The translations under genes were made by a program, and so were the position numbers. Source: JAEUKA01 sp035340095 (GTDB lineage: Bacteria > Myxococcota_A > Polyangia > Palsa-1104 > JAEUJZ01). From it: a DNA stretch of 16,520 nt. The DNA lies in contig DAORGN010000104.1 of assembly GCA_035340095.1 (NCBI GenBank), positions 1 through 16,520 of the forward strand, read 5' to 3'. Position 1 is the stretch's first letter. The number at the start of each line of letters is the position of its first letter. Shown in pieces: positions 6,551 through 12,535 of this stretch. The notes below the pieces were generated by a model. The model was not told the DNA's origin. It saw only the letters and a list, made by a program, of their open reading frames with translations, and ran no database searches.

Positions 6551-9500
6551 CTACGGCAGCGGCCCGCGCACTTCTCCCAGGTCAACAAACGCGCCATCCA
6601 CCATGATCACAAACGGGCGCTCGGTGAACCGCAGACCGCCTTTGCCGTCGTGCTCGATGATTTGCAGCTTGCCCATGCCGTAGCCCATCGGTCCGCGCGA
6701 GTAGTAGTGCGCCTGAAGTTTGTAGGGATAGGCCCGCTGACCCGACGGCGCAAAGATCGAAAAGCACTCTGGACCGTAGCCCGTCGTCACGTCGGCATAC
6801 AGCTCGCCGCCCGATGGCAGCGACGGATTCGAAAAGTACGCATGCCCGCCGCGCCCATCCAAGATGTGGAAATCGACATCATTGGCATCGGTTTCCCATG
6901 ACAGCACAAAGCGCAGCGACGGACCGCTCGCAAGCTGGGCACCGAGCCCTTGCAGCCGCCGTTCGATCTCTTCCCGACGCTGCGGTTCTTTGCGCAGCCA
7001 CGCCGCTGCGATAAGTCCCACGTCTTCGGCCAAAATGCGCGGTACGCCGGCAAAACGACCCGACGGATAGCTGCGCGCCGCACCAGAGACGATCGCCTCG
7101 AACGCTTCGGCGGGCTTGCCCAGCTTGAGCAGCGCGTAGGCCAGCATGCGATGGCTCGACGGATGATCGGGACGATTCACCGCCGCTTTGGCATAGGTAT
7201 CCGCCGCCAGATCCAGTCCTTCGCTCAGCTTTTCCAGCCGCGCGCCCGCAAAGCGACGCAGATCGGCGCGACCGGGGAACAGATCGATGATCGAACCGTA
7301 GGCACGGGCCGCCAAGCGCCGCTGCTGCTGGGATTCAAACACCTCGCCAAGACCAATCAAGGCCAGCACATCCCCCGGATCGCTGTCGCGCCACGCCTGT
7401 GCCCGCTGCAGCGCTTCCCCAGCCCGACCGGCTTTGAGCAGGTTCATCACGTCGGCGAGCTTGCCTTCATACGGGTTCACAAACGGACGCTGCGACGCAT
7501 CGTCGTCTTGATTCACCGGACGCAGCACCGAGCTGGGCGGAACCGGACGCATGGCCATCGCTCGACGTTCAACTGGCTGGGCCCGTGGACGTTCTTCTTC
7601 CTTGGCTTTTTCGGCGCGATCAAAGCGAGGCTCTGGTCGCGGTGGCGGTGGTGGCGGAGGGGGAGCCGCAGCCGGTGCGCCGCCCGAACCTCCGATCATC
7701 CCGTCCGCAGCGTCATCCTTTGAACGACGGCTTTCACGCATGGCCCGCGCGGGTGCCGCCGCGACCCCCTCCGCCACGATCGGCGCAGGTGCCCCAGTTG
7801 CAGCGCCCCCCGGTGCTGACGCCGGCATCGACAGCATGGCACCATCTGGCGCCGAGTCTGCAGCAACGGCACGTTTGTCCGCCACCGATGCAGAAGCCGC
7901 GGATTCTGCCGCCATGCCGCGGGGTCCACGGGTTGCGCTCGGTGGTGCCGGCTTTGGCATGGGCCGTGACATCCACGACGGATTCTGCGGCGGTGGTGGT
8001 GGCGGCGGCGGAATCGCCTGAGCCAACGCTTTGCGCGAACGCACTTCGATGCCGTCCATCCCGACGCCCAGAATGTCGGTCAGCGCCCGCCTGTCAATGT
8101 GAAAGCGCGCATAGTCCGACTCGGTTTCCAACACCAGCAGCGCCGTAAAATCACACATCACGCGAAACTTCGTCGACAGATCGATGATCTGGTGCTTCAG
8201 CCCCTCGCTGAGATCGGGATCGCTTGCGGCCATCGTATCGCGCTGATGCGAAAGCCGCGCAATCCGCGCCCCCACCCACGCGCGCTCTAGCAGAGGCCGC
8301 GGCACTTCCACCGTCGCCACCCCGATCGTTTCGGTCTGGTTTTCGCGCCCACGCAACACCACCTGCGCTGCTTGTTGATCGGGCACATCGGCGTAGACCA
8401 GCACCTGATCGCCAGGCTGCACACCGTCGAGCCGCAGCGGCCACACCCACTTGCTGCCCGGCACGCTGACTTCGATGCCCGAACGCACCGCCCGGCGCAG
8501 CCGCAATGCCAGCGCTTGTGTCGGCCAATCGCCGTCGAGCACAACCCCATCCGAAGCGAGCCCCATCGTCGTCAGCTTGCGCAACAGCGATTCATCCCGC
8601 AGGCCGCCCACCGTCACCGCGTCAAGCCGCGCAATCCCAATTCCCTTGAGCGCCTGCACCGATTTTTCAAGCTGTGGCGCTTCCGTCGGACCCGCCGTGA
8701 CCACGCCATCGCTCATCAAAAGAACGCGCCGAAAACTGCTCTTGCTTTGCGCGACCACGCGCAGCGCTTGTGCCAAATCCGATGCACCTAGCGCCCGCCG
8801 TGCCCGCAGTTTTTCCAGCACGCCCGGCCCGACATCACCGACGCTGCCAGAATAAATTTCTTCCGTCGTTTGGTCGAATGCCAGGATGCGCAGCGGTGTG
8901 CGGCCTTCACCTTGACGGGAAAGTTCTGCACACAGACTGCCCAGCAGATCGACCTGTGCTTTGTAACCCAGCGCGCGCGATGCACTGGTGTCAAACAGCA
9001 CCACCAGTCCTTCGATCGGCTCGATGCCCACTTTGCCCAGCACCGTCTGCGGGGTGATCCGCGCGACCAGCAGGTTTTGATGCACAAGACCGACCGCGCG
9101 ACCATCATTCGCCGTTGGCACAGGCACCCCGACTTCAAAATCCACGTCGGGGGTAAAGTTGTCTTTTTCGACCGTCACCGTCTGGTGTGCCAGGCTCTTG
9201 CCACCGAGCGACGACGTCAGCCCGCCATCTTGATTTTTGGCGACGATCGCGCGAATCGACAGTTTGCTGAGCTTGGGCAAGCCGCGCAGATAGATGCGAA
9301 AGGGATCGGCAGCGTTTTGGCGTTCTGCCGAATAGGACACGATCAGCTCTTTGGTCGCCGACGGCGGAATCGGAAACACGCGCGCCCGGAAGCTGTTGCC
9401 CGCCTGTTTTTCCAACAGCGCCGGATCTTGGCGACGGTGCAAAAAGTCTTCGTAAGCCCGACGTGCGGCCTGAAGCTCGACGACTTCGCCTTCTTGCCAG

Positions 9501-9907
9501 TCATTGCCTTGGCGCATCGCGAAGCGCGAAATCGCGGCACCGGGCGGCAGCACGATCTCGAACTGACCTTCGCGCACCCGTGGCTCGGGATTGCGGAACG
9601 TCAGATGCAGCTCGGTAAACGTCAGCGGATCTTCGACCACCGCTTTGGCTTCCAGTGAAACCAGCTCAAGCCCGGCGCCATCGGACGAAGTCAGCGACAT
9701 CGGAGCGGCTGCGGGACGGGCAAGCTGAAGCACCGGGTCGACTGGCTTCACTTCTCGCCAGATGATGCTGGGCTGCGGCCTAGGGCGAAACGGACCGGGG
9801 GCGACGTCGGCAACGGCAGAATTGGAAGGCAACGTCGCAGACAGAAACGGAAGACAGGTGACAGCAAGTGTTGCTAGCCACCGAGCAAGGCCAGTCGGGC
9901 GCCGCAT
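6551..9907 (-). CDS. Exported VIT domain / vWA domain protein with TPR-like region and YfaP-like C-terminus
   Basis: A 1118-residue predicted periplasmic or surface protein. Residues 1-33 look like a Sec signal peptide (MRRPTGLARW then a hydrophobic core). A VIT domain occupies about 70-200 (motif QAARRAYEDFLHRRQDPALL, then ARVFPIPP), as in inter-alpha-trypsin-inhibitor heavy-chain relatives. A vWA domain occupies about 298-470, with MIDAS DTSAS at 306-310 and Asp400 in LLMSDG. The usual middle MIDAS Thr appears as Ala-Ser (GASDLAQAL, 374-382). The segment DFTALLVLETESDYARF (586-602) is typical of VIT/vWA proteins. A low-complexity Pro/Ala linker (633-800) holds two runs of eight prolines. 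TPR-like helices occupy about 815-940. A C-terminal beta domain (about 997-1110; LSWETDANDVDFHILD, GGELYADVTTGYGPE) resembles YfaP/DUF2135. A good Shine-Dalgarno precedes the ATG. It probably acts as a binding or assembly scaffold, and the ligand is unknown. Confidence 0.9.
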   Translation of the reverse strand: MRRPTGLARWLATLAVTCLPFLSATLPSNSAVADVAPGPFRPRPQPSIIWREVKPVDPVLQLARPAAAPMSLTSSDGAGLELVSLEAKAVVEDPLTFTELHLTFRNPEPRVREGQFEIVLPPGAAISRFAMRQGNDWQEGEVVELQAARRAYEDFLHRRQDPALLEKQAGNSFRARVFPIPPSATKELIVSYSAERQNAADPFRIYLRGLPKLSKLSIRAIVAKNQDGGLTSSLGGKSLAHQTVTVEKDNFTPDVDFEVGVPVPTANDGRAVGLVHQNLLVARITPQTVLGKVGIEPIEGLVVLFDTSASRALGYKAQVDLLGSLCAELSRQGEGRTPLRILAFDQTTEEIYSGSVGDVGPGVLEKLRARRALGASDLAQALRVVAQSKSSFRRVLLMSDGVVTAGPTEAPQLEKSVQALKGIGIARLDAVTVGGLRDESLLRKLTTMGLASDGVVLDGDWPTQALALRLRRAVRSGIEVSVPGSKWVWPLRLDGVQPGDQVLVYADVPDQQAAQVVLRGRENQTETIGVATVEVPRPLLERAWVGARIARLSHQRDTMAASDPDLSEGLKHQIIDLSTKFRVMCDFTALLVLETESDYARFHIDRRALTDILGVGMDGIEVRSRKALAQAIPPPPPPPPQNPSWMSRPMPKPAPPSATRGPRGMAAESAASASVADKRAVAADSAPDGAMLSMPASAPGGAATGAPAPIVAEGVAAAPARAMRESRRSKDDAADGMIGGSGGAPAAAPPPPPPPPRPEPRFDRAEKAKEEERPRAQPVERRAMAMRPVPPSSVLRPVNQDDDASQRPFVNPYEGKLADVMNLLKAGRAGEALQRAQAWRDSDPGDVLALIGLGEVFESQQQRRLAARAYGSIIDLFPGRADLRRFAGARLEKLSEGLDLAADTYAKAAVNRPDHPSSHRMLAYALLKLGKPAEAFEAIVSGAARSYPSGRFAGVPRILAEDVGLIAAAWLRKEPQRREEIERRLQGLGAQLASGPSLRFVLSWETDANDVDFHILDGRGGHAYFSNPSLPSGGELYADVTTGYGPECFSIFAPSGQRAYPYKLQAHYYSRGPMGYGMGKLQIIEHDGKGGLRFTERPFVIMVDGAFVDLGEVRGPLP
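7640..7663 (-). repeat. Second polyproline run (eight consecutive Pro codons)
   Basis: Residues 749-756 of the VIT/vWA protein are eight prolines in a row, just before RPEPRFDRAEKAKEEERPRA, a charged linker leading to the TPR-like region. Such runs normally require elongation factor P for efficient translation. Confidence 0.9.
7988..8011 (-). repeat. First polyproline run (eight consecutive Pro codons)
   Basis: Residues 633-640 of the VIT/vWA protein are eight prolines, placed directly after the vWA-associated globular part. Together with the second run at 7640-7663 they bracket an Ala/Pro/Ser-rich flexible linker of about 110 residues. Confidence 0.9.
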
Positions 9908-9915
9908 GTAAACAA

Positions 9916-9921
9916 CTCCTT
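9916..9921 (-). promoter_or_regulatory. Ribosome binding site of the VIT/vWA gene
   Basis: AAGGAG on the minus strand, 8 bases before the ATG at 9907. It supports this start, which also opens the signal peptide. Confidence 0.8.
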
Positions 9922-9928
9922 GGGGCAG

Positions 9929-9961
9929 GGTCGCGACCGGGGTCGCAATCGATCCATATTA
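9929..9961 (-). promoter_or_regulatory. Possible promoter/operator upstream of the VIT/vWA gene
   Basis: In the divergent gap 9908-10023 a TAATAT (minus strand, 9956-9961) could be a -10 element, though no good -35 hexamer stands 16-18 bases before it. Just downstream is a perfect 10-bp palindrome GGTCGCGACC (9929-9938), followed by another GGTCGC half site at 9941-9946. Together these would overlap or follow the transcription start, a usual place for a repressor site. Palindromes of this length are expected by chance several times in a window of this size, so this is only a candidate. Confidence 0.25.
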
Positions 9962-10023
9962 CGAGCCAACGGTGAACCGAGGGAACCTTGACTTTGCTTG
10001 TGAGACACCGTGAGCTTGAGCGC

Positions 10024-10485
10024 ATGAACGCACGCTTTTGCAGTGGGATCTTGGTGGCCGCGGCTTGCTGGGCGTTGGGCTGTACTCCGCCGCCGACGCC
10101 ACCGATTCAGTTTCAGGCCGGCAACCTCGCGCGGGAACCGATGGACGCGCTGCTCGAATCCGCAAAAAAAATTGGCATGTATCCCGCGTCGGTGACGCCG
10201 GGTCTCATCGAAACGCGATGGGAAGAAACGGCGATTTTTGCCGAGCCGCTGCTGGAAAAGAAAACCAAGCTGGTGCGACGTTATCTGCTGCGGATTGAAA
10301 AGCGCGCGTTTGGCCATCAAGTCACCATTTCGGTCCAGGCAAGGCGCTGCATTCCGTCCACCCTCCGTTTTGGCGAAACCGATGTCGAAGGCCAGTGTGC
10401 GGAAGTGCCGACGCTGCCACCGCCGCTTGTCACCGAACTTAACCGAACTGCGGATCGAATCGAACAGCAGCTCGCGATTCCGTAA
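10024..10485 (+). CDS. Small lipoprotein of unknown function
   Basis: A 153-residue predicted lipoprotein. The ATG at 10024 is preferred over an in-frame TTG at 9988 because it directly opens a lipoprotein signal: MNARFCSGILVAAACWALGC with Cys20 as the probable lipidated residue, followed by a Pro/Thr spacer TPPPTPP. The mature part is mixed alpha/beta in appearance (about 28-150), with two cysteines (C109, C125) that could form a disulfide. The pattern TRWEETAIFAEPLLEKKTKL, with alternating charged and hydrophobic residues, suggests beta-strands. I do not recognise the family. There is no clear Shine-Dalgarno. It is divergent from the VIT/vWA gene and is followed 30 bp later by the small ribbon-helix-helix-like gene on the same strand, which may share its transcript. 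Confidence 0.75.
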   Translation: MNARFCSGILVAAACWALGCTPPPTPPIQFQAGNLAREPMDALLESAKKIGMYPASVTPGLIETRWEETAIFAEPLLEKKTKLVRRYLLRIEKRAFGHQVTISVQARRCIPSTLRFGETDVEGQCAEVPTLPPPLVTELNRTADRIEQQLAIP

Positions 10486-10502
10486 CCTGTTGCGATAAGC
10501 CC

Positions 10503-10507
10503 AAGGA
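10503..10507 (+). promoter_or_regulatory. Ribosome binding site of the 73-residue gene
   Basis: AAGGA with 8 bases to the ATG at 10516. A nearer ATG at 10509 is in another frame and too close to this site, so 10516 is the supported start. Confidence 0.65.
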
Positions 10508-10515
10508 CATGGACG

Positions 10516-10737
10516 ATGGACACCAATGAACGACCCGCTCCCGTCGATGTACGGATTGGCGGAACGGCGGCGCGGCTGCTTCTGTCGCTGATGGAACAGC
10601 TCCAGACCGAAGATGGCGGCGGCGTGATCACCCGCGCACTGGGGCTGCTTGACCTTGCCTTGGCCGCCCGTCGACAAGGCAAGTCATTCTGTCTGGTTGA
10701 TCCAAAGACCGGCGACAGCCAAGAGATCGCTTTCTAA
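10516..10737 (+). CDS. Small ribbon-helix-helix-like protein
   Basis: A 73-residue cytoplasmic protein with no signal or membrane segment. After a short N-terminal strand (PVDVRIGG) comes an amphipathic helix (TAARLLLSLMEQLQ). A turn and a second helix follow (VITRALGLLDLALAARRQGK), and the protein ends in SFCLVDPKTGDSQEIAF. The second half resembles small bacterial RHH-like proteins that read V-x-RAL-x-LYD...G-x-x-L-x-LVDP-x-G. That would make it a possible DNA-binding regulator, or an antitoxin-like protein without a visible toxin. The resemblance is by eye and the first strand is not a textbook RHH strand, so function is left open. A Shine-Dalgarno precedes it. It lies between the small lipoprotein (30 bp upstream) and the barrel gene (83 bp downstream). 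Confidence 0.65.
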   Translation: MDTNERPAPVDVRIGGTAARLLLSLMEQLQTEDGGGVITRALGLLDLALAARRQGKSFCLVDPKTGDSQEIAF

Positions 10738-10820
10738 CTTCCGCGTGTTCGATTCCCCCCGCTTTCGCCCGTTTGTTCTGTGGCTACAGTTTCGCCGCCG
10801 CTTGTCGTATATCTGCCGGC

Positions 10821-11423
10821 ATGCAGCTTGACCCTGCGATCCAAAATCCTCCCGCTGAAATTGCGCCGGCTCAGACGACGGAAAACGCAGGCAGCGCTGC
10901 ATCCGATGGTTCATTGCCCAAAAAGACGCGCGGGCAACTCCTCTTATCGGTGGGTCTGCTGGCGGGCGGAACGACGTGGGCTGGAGATGCGCTCGGCACC
11001 GGCAGTCTGCTGTTGGGACTTCGGCTGTATCGCTCGATCGCGCTCGTGGTCCAAGGTCGGCTAGGGTACGGACGGATCGATCAAAGACAGCTCACCGCCA
11101 TTTTGATAGGTCTTATGGGGGGCGGATATTTGGCAAACAAAGTCTACGGTCGGCTAAGCGTTTCGTTTGTCCACCAGCATGAGGAATCGATCGCCGCCGT
11201 CGCTGAACAACCCGGTGGGGCGCTTTTGGGAATCGGAACCGGAATCCGCCATCGGGCCGGCGTCCAAGGCAACTTGGGAGTCGATTTCATCGTCTACCGG
11301 CAGCCCAAGTATGAGCTGTCGCTCGGTCCGGAAGTGGCCATCAGCTATCTGACCTATTCCACTGGACCCAGCATCTATGGGTTTGCCGGCCTGTCTGCAG
11401 GCAGCGCTTTCCATCTGTTTTAG
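10821..11423 (+). CDS. Predicted outer-membrane beta-barrel protein, start uncertain
   Basis: A 200-residue protein (from the ATG at 10821) with the look of a small outer-membrane barrel. It has alternating amphipathic strands with aromatic girdles (for example LLLGLRLYRSIALVVQGRLG, YGRLSVSFVHQ, NLGVDFIVYR, YELSLGPEVAISYL) and a C-terminal Phe (GSAFHLF), as recognised by the BAM machinery. Glycine-rich turns and the motif FVHQHEES separate the strands. The N-terminal 35 residues are polar and Ala/Pro-rich. Oddly, no convincing signal peptide is encoded: the ATG has no Shine-Dalgarno, and an in-frame TTG at 10773 adds 16 residues that are only weakly hydrophobic and lack a basic start. Either the start is unusual, the signal is degenerate, or a sequence error hides it. 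Ten bases separate its stop from the cytochrome c lipoprotein gene, so the two are likely translationally coupled. Confidence 0.68.
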   Translation: MQLDPAIQNPPAEIAPAQTTENAGSAASDGSLPKKTRGQLLLSVGLLAGGTTWAGDALGTGSLLLGLRLYRSIALVVQGRLGYGRIDQRQLTAILIGLMGGGYLANKVYGRLSVSFVHQHEESIAAVAEQPGGALLGIGTGIRHRAGVQGNLGVDFIVYRQPKYELSLGPEVAISYLTYSTGPSIYGFAGLSAGSAFHLF

Positions 11424-11426
11424 GAG
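11421..11426 (+). promoter_or_regulatory. Shine-Dalgarno overlapping the upstream stop codon
   Basis: TAGGAG: the TAG stop of the barrel gene (11421-11423) shares its G with the GGAG ribosome binding site of the cytochrome gene, 7 bases before the ATG at 11434. This arrangement favours translational coupling and fixes the cytochrome start. Confidence 0.75.
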
Positions 11427-11433
11427 CCCCAAG

Positions 11434-11805
11434 ATGCTGCACCCCTTTTTCAGATTTTCCGTCGCAGGGCTTGTCCTTTTGGCGACTTCATCATGCGGTC
11501 TGTTTTACAGCGACATCGATTCCTATCCGTGTCCCCCTGCGGGCACCCAGCTGCGCTACCAGAACTTTGGCGCCGCCTTTGTGGATTCCTACTGTCAAAG
11601 CTGTCACAGCTCCCAATCGATCGATCGCCAGGGCGCCCCTGGTGAGTTCATCTTCGATACAGTCGAGCAGATCCAGCGTCACAGAGCGCGAATCTTTGTT
11701 CGATCTGCGGCAGACAATGACTCGATGCCGCCCGGACCCAATGACCCGTCCAAAGAGCAACGGAAACAGCTCGCCGAGTGGCTGGCTTGCGGCGCCCCCA
11801 ACTAA
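11434..11805 (+). CDS. Monohaem cytochrome c-like lipoprotein
   Basis: A 123-residue exported lipoprotein with one covalent c-type haem site. The signal runs MLHPFFRFSVAGLVLLATSS with lipidated Cys21. The haem motif CQSCH lies at 54-58, where C54 and C57 would carry the haem and H58 would be the proximal ligand. Met98 in DNDSMPPG is the likely sixth ligand, and the protein ends REQ-like helix, then EWLACGAPN. The distance from CxxCH to the Met fits a compact class I cytochrome c. C33 and C119 may form a disulfide. It is probably a membrane-anchored electron carrier on the periplasmic side or outer membrane; its partner is unknown. The tightly coupled barrel gene upstream suggests that the two work at the same envelope site. 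An upstream in-frame ATG at 11377 lies inside the barrel gene and was rejected. Confidence 0.87.
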   Translation: MLHPFFRFSVAGLVLLATSSCGLFYSDIDSYPCPPAGTQLRYQNFGAAFVDSYCQSCHSSQSIDRQGAPGEFIFDTVEQIQRHRARIFVRSAADNDSMPPGPNDPSKEQRKQLAEWLACGAPN

Positions 11806-11833
11806 CCGACTTCCGAAATAAGAGTCATTTTAC

Positions 11834-12514
11834 ATGCCTCCTATGAAACCCCCGATCAAGCTGCCCACCCTGCCCTATCGAAAACCCGTCGAAGGACGCG
11901 ATCTGTGGATCCTCGACAACGCACTTCCCAACGTCGATGAAGTGCGCGCCCGCTGCTTGGCGAAAACCGACTGGACGTATGGGTTTCCTTATCGGGATGA
12001 AGGATGGCCGGGAATGCGTTCGATTCCGGCGCTGCTTCCCGACGAGCTTGCGCCGATCGAAGACTGGGTGCGCAAGGTCACCGGATACAAAAGACTGTGG
12101 CAAAATCCGACGCCGGAAGGAATGACGCTAAATCACAACTGCGTGCAAGTGGTGGGAGTCGATGAAGCCGATGCGCGACCGCACACGGATTCCCGACCGA
12201 ACTGTCGTCTCGCGGCGGTGATTTATCTTACGCCGGGTCTATCGCCCGATTGTGGAACGTCGTTTTACCGGCAGCGACTCCCAGGTGGAAAACTGGGAGG
12301 GAATCACGTTCCGCCACCGCACGCGAATCTGCAAGCAGCGCTGGGAACGCGCTTTGTGCCGCCCAATAGCTTCATCGAAGATGCCCGCGTCGATTACAAG
12401 TACAACCGCTTGGTGATGTATCACGCCGACTTGATTCACAGCGCGACGCGGTATGTTGGCAAATCGCTCGAAACCAAGCGGATGGCGGCGGTGTTTTTCT
12501 GGCTGGCGCAGTAA
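11834..12514 (+). CDS. 2OG-Fe(II) oxygenase-like protein (DUF6445-like)
   Basis: A 226-residue soluble protein, no signal peptide, with features of the double-stranded beta-helix 2-oxoglutarate/Fe(II)-dependent dioxygenases. An HxD motif lies at H117-T-D119 in ARPHTDS, followed by strand LAAVIYLTP and GTSFYR. The distal histidine is in YNRLVMYHADLIHSATRY (H202, or H197), and a downstream basic pair K215-R216 may bind the 2OG carboxylate. The layout HTDS...AVIYL...FYR...LVMYHADLIHSA...FFW matches the DUF6445-type proteins found near natural-product and tryptophan-halogenase genes, but no such neighbours are visible. The substrate is unknown. The ATG at 11834 is preferred over one at 11843, with a weak AAGAG about 9 bases upstream. 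It converges on the AAA/WD40 gene with 21 bp between stops. Confidence 0.82.
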   Translation: MPPMKPPIKLPTLPYRKPVEGRDLWILDNALPNVDEVRARCLAKTDWTYGFPYRDEGWPGMRSIPALLPDELAPIEDWVRKVTGYKRLWQNPTPEGMTLNHNCVQVVGVDEADARPHTDSRPNCRLAAVIYLTPGLSPDCGTSFYRQRLPGGKLGGNHVPPPHANLQAALGTRFVPPNSFIEDARVDYKYNRLVMYHADLIHSATRYVGKSLETKRMAAVFFWLAQ

Positions 12515-12535
12515 TGGAACGTCAGACACGCGCGA

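Noticed and set aside
6538..6597. Upstream ATG start for the propeller lipoprotein
   Set aside because: It would overlap the preceding gene by 47 bp and bury the signal peptide; the GTG at 6537 gives a normal lipoprotein N-terminus. Not excluded.
8870..9658. Plus-strand open frame of about 262 codons
   Set aside because: It is antisense to the VIT/vWA coding part, whose domain motifs are clear; no independent support.
9874..10677. Minus-strand open frame of about 267 codons crossing the divergent intergenic region
   Set aside because: It would overlap the VIT/vWA start and oppose the small lipoprotein and RHH-like genes; no domain or signal seen.
10516..11423. Toxin-antitoxin pair made of the RHH-like protein and the following gene
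   Set aside because: The following gene looks like an outer-membrane barrel, not a toxin, and the genes are 83 bp apart.
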